Shown here one piece after another: positions 62,901 to 64,000 of a DNA stretch of 64,000 nucleotides. Source of the DNA: Penelope pileata (lineage: Eukaryota; Chordata; Aves; Galliformes; Cracidae); assembly GCA_013396635.1 (NCBI GenBank), contig WBMW01003842.1:401211-465210 (forward strand), written 5' to 3'. Positions within the stretch are counted from its first letter, which is position 1; each line of letters opens with the position of its first letter. Both the position numbers and the translations under genes were made by a program. The notes below the pieces were generated by a model. The model had not been told where the DNA came from. It did not search any database and worked only from the letters and a program-made list of their open reading frames with translations.

Positions 62901-63519
62901 AAGAGAAAAGAGGCACGGCTCTTTCTTCCGGGGATTTGGGCCCCTTTGGGGTCTTCATACAGGGGGCTCTACCTAAGCCATTGCTATCAGCACACCCCAC
63001 TGACTGCCCACCTCTCCCAAACCGCAGCACCTCCCACGAGTCACGAGTGTCAGGAAGCTGCCAGCACCAGCCAGGCACAGCAGGGTCACCCAAGGAACAC
63101 CTCAGAGCCACAGCTTCCCCCACCCATCTCTGGAGGCTGCTCCCTGCAGGCAAACAGTGACAGGCTGCCAGGGAAACCCTGCCACAGGGAGACAGCAGGA
63201 GCTCTGGGGAAGCCCTGTGCAGAGCCCCCGGATTACACTTTCTTTAGATGCAGAACGATGTCTGCAGCAAGTCAATGCTTGTTTCCCAAGCTGGGAAGTG
63301 GTGCTGACTAACAATACCCTAGAAAGATGCCTGCTGAAGCAACTCACCCATCTTTTTACTACGCTTTTTGTTCTCTTTGAGGCCAGCTGCAGTTGCTGCT
63401 CCTCTTCCTTCATGAGCAACATCTAAGGCTGCTTACTACTGCAGGAGAAGTCTTAGCAAAATTCAAACTGCCTCTGAGCGGCACGCCAAAAACAACTCCA
63501 CAAGCCCCTTTGTAGGCTC
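59961..63519. other. Non-coding stretch with one candidate minus-strand exon
   Basis: Mostly unique sequence. The plus strand is strongly purine-rich at about 60720-60960. The 231-codon plus-strand frame at 62616-63311 is low in complexity at its start and has no recognised domain. The minus-strand candidate at 62323-62528 is listed separately. Confidence 0.5.
62323..62528 (-). other. Candidate coding exon or gene remnant, unknown product
   Basis: Not recognised as a known family. On the minus strand, a pyrimidine-rich tract ending CATTCCTTAG (62529 upward) looks like a splice acceptor. The frame beginning at 62526 then reads EAHLLQLERVKCTGICMRDG, followed by KQVAISHAVSSRGNTMKQRF and QEIYEQLLTMDMVLLKEKN, up to a TGA at 62323-62325. 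The residue mix (alternating charged and hydrophobic positions, a soluble helical look at the end) is more protein-like than other frames here. A possible donor, CAG/GTAGCA, would end the exon at 62461. Past that point the frame still looks coding, which argues against this donor. It could be an internal exon, a terminal exon or a decayed gene fragment; chance is not excluded. On the opposite strand, TTTTTTTCTTTGAGCAG near 62351-62367 also resembles an acceptor. Confidence 0.3.
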
Positions 63520-63600
63520 ATCATAGAATCATGGAACCATTTGAGATGGTAGGGATGGAAGGGACCTTTAAAGGTCATCTAGTTCAATTCCCCTGCAATG
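63520..63600 (-). mobile_element. CR1 LINE 3'-end piece, minus orientation
   Basis: CATAGAATCATGGAACCATT followed by GGAAGGGACCTTTAAAGGTC and ATCTAGTTCAATTCCCCTGC is the reverse of a CR1 3' end. Only the last 80 or so bases of the element are present before homology becomes unclear. Confidence 0.85.
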
Positions 63601-63649
63601 AAAGCTGGCCTTTACCAGTGTATAGCAAGACCTGCTTTGTCCATAGCAA

Positions 63650-64000
63650 GTGCACCCTCAGCAAGCTTGCAGATGACACCAAGCTGTGTGGTGTGGTTGA
63701 CATGCCTGAGGGACAGGATGCCATCCAGAGAGACCGCAACAGCCTCGAGCAGTGGGCCCAGGAGAACCTCATGAGGTTCAACAAATCCAAGTGCAAAGTC
63801 TTGCACCTGGGTTGTGGCAACCCCCACTATCAGTGCAAGCTGTGGATAAAAGGACTGAGCACAGCCCTGCTGAAAAGGACTCAGGGGTACAGGTGGATGG
63901 CAGCTGGCCCTGAGCCAGCAGTGTGCCCTCGCAGCCCAGAAAGCCAACAGTGCCCTGGGCTGCCCCAACAGCAGCATGGGCAGCAGGGAGAGGGAGGGGA
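63650..64000 (+). mobile_element. CR1 LINE ORF2 fragment, runs off the window end
   Basis: A plus-strand CR1 ORF2 segment with an open frame reading CTLSKLADDTKLCGVVDMPE, then QDAIQRDRNSLEQWAQENLM and RFNKSKCKVLHLG. It keeps the Ala-Asp-Asp catalytic pair that the 2366, 30738 and 50000 copies have lost. Beyond about 63830 the frame decays (the expected ...RCTEKDLGVLVD-like block is shifted). It continues past base 64000. Its left end lies 50 bp from an oppositely oriented CR1 3' end. Confidence 0.9.

Noticed and set aside
62616..63311. 231-codon plus-strand open frame
   Set aside because: Low-complexity, purine-rich start, no recognisable domain and no convincing splice context. Likely chance in a GC-richer patch.

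Overview
The window reads as vertebrate, avian, probably galliform (chicken/turkey-like) non-coding DNA. Three repeat types support this: many CR1 LINE copies with the short (ATTCTATG)n-type 3' tail, two ERVL-type LTRs plus a further avian LTR, and three pieces of a mariner-type transposon resembling chicken Galluhop. Most of the sequence is AT-rich, single-copy-looking DNA with no sustained open frame. I find no complete protein-coding gene, tRNA, rRNA or CRISPR array. The best non-repeat coding hints are two short minus-strand frames preceded by acceptor-like sequence (62323-62528 and 22650-22837). They are weak and I cannot name a gene.

Layout. 1-2.4 kb has no recognised feature. 2.37-4.13 kb holds a broken 1.5 kb CR1 and an older CR1 tail. 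5.30-5.82 kb is a solo LTR with a perfect 5-bp target duplication, followed by a CR1 at 5.93-6.40 kb. 9.59-10.25 kb is a minus-strand LTR with a degenerate internal repeat. 10.2-19.8 kb is plain. 19.8-21.5 kb holds a CR1, three runs of N and an exact 315-bp duplication that looks like an assembly error. CR1 copies follow at 23.9, 30.7, 33.7 and 36.7 kb; the last contains a single N where most of the reverse transcriptase should be. 38.6-47.1 kb holds an ancient CR1/L3-like piece, three mariner pieces (one carrying a nested CR1) and a CR1 tail. 50.0-51.1 kb is an old minus-strand CR1 with part of ORF2. 51.1-58.9 kb is plain. 58.9-60.0 kb holds an ancient CR1-like piece and a minus-strand solo LTR. 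The window ends in two oppositely oriented CR1 pieces at 63.5-64.0 kb.

No genes work together here in any way I can see. The story is one of transposon history: younger CR1 pieces mostly on the plus strand, older ones on the minus strand, a CR1 inserted into a mariner element, and two LTRs of one group reduced to solo copies in opposite orientation. I saw no convincing new biological system. The most actionable observations are the likely contig misordering at 20.3-21.45 kb and the CR1 sequence apparently missing at the N at 36963. Repeat family names come from memory of consensus sequences; no database search was possible.
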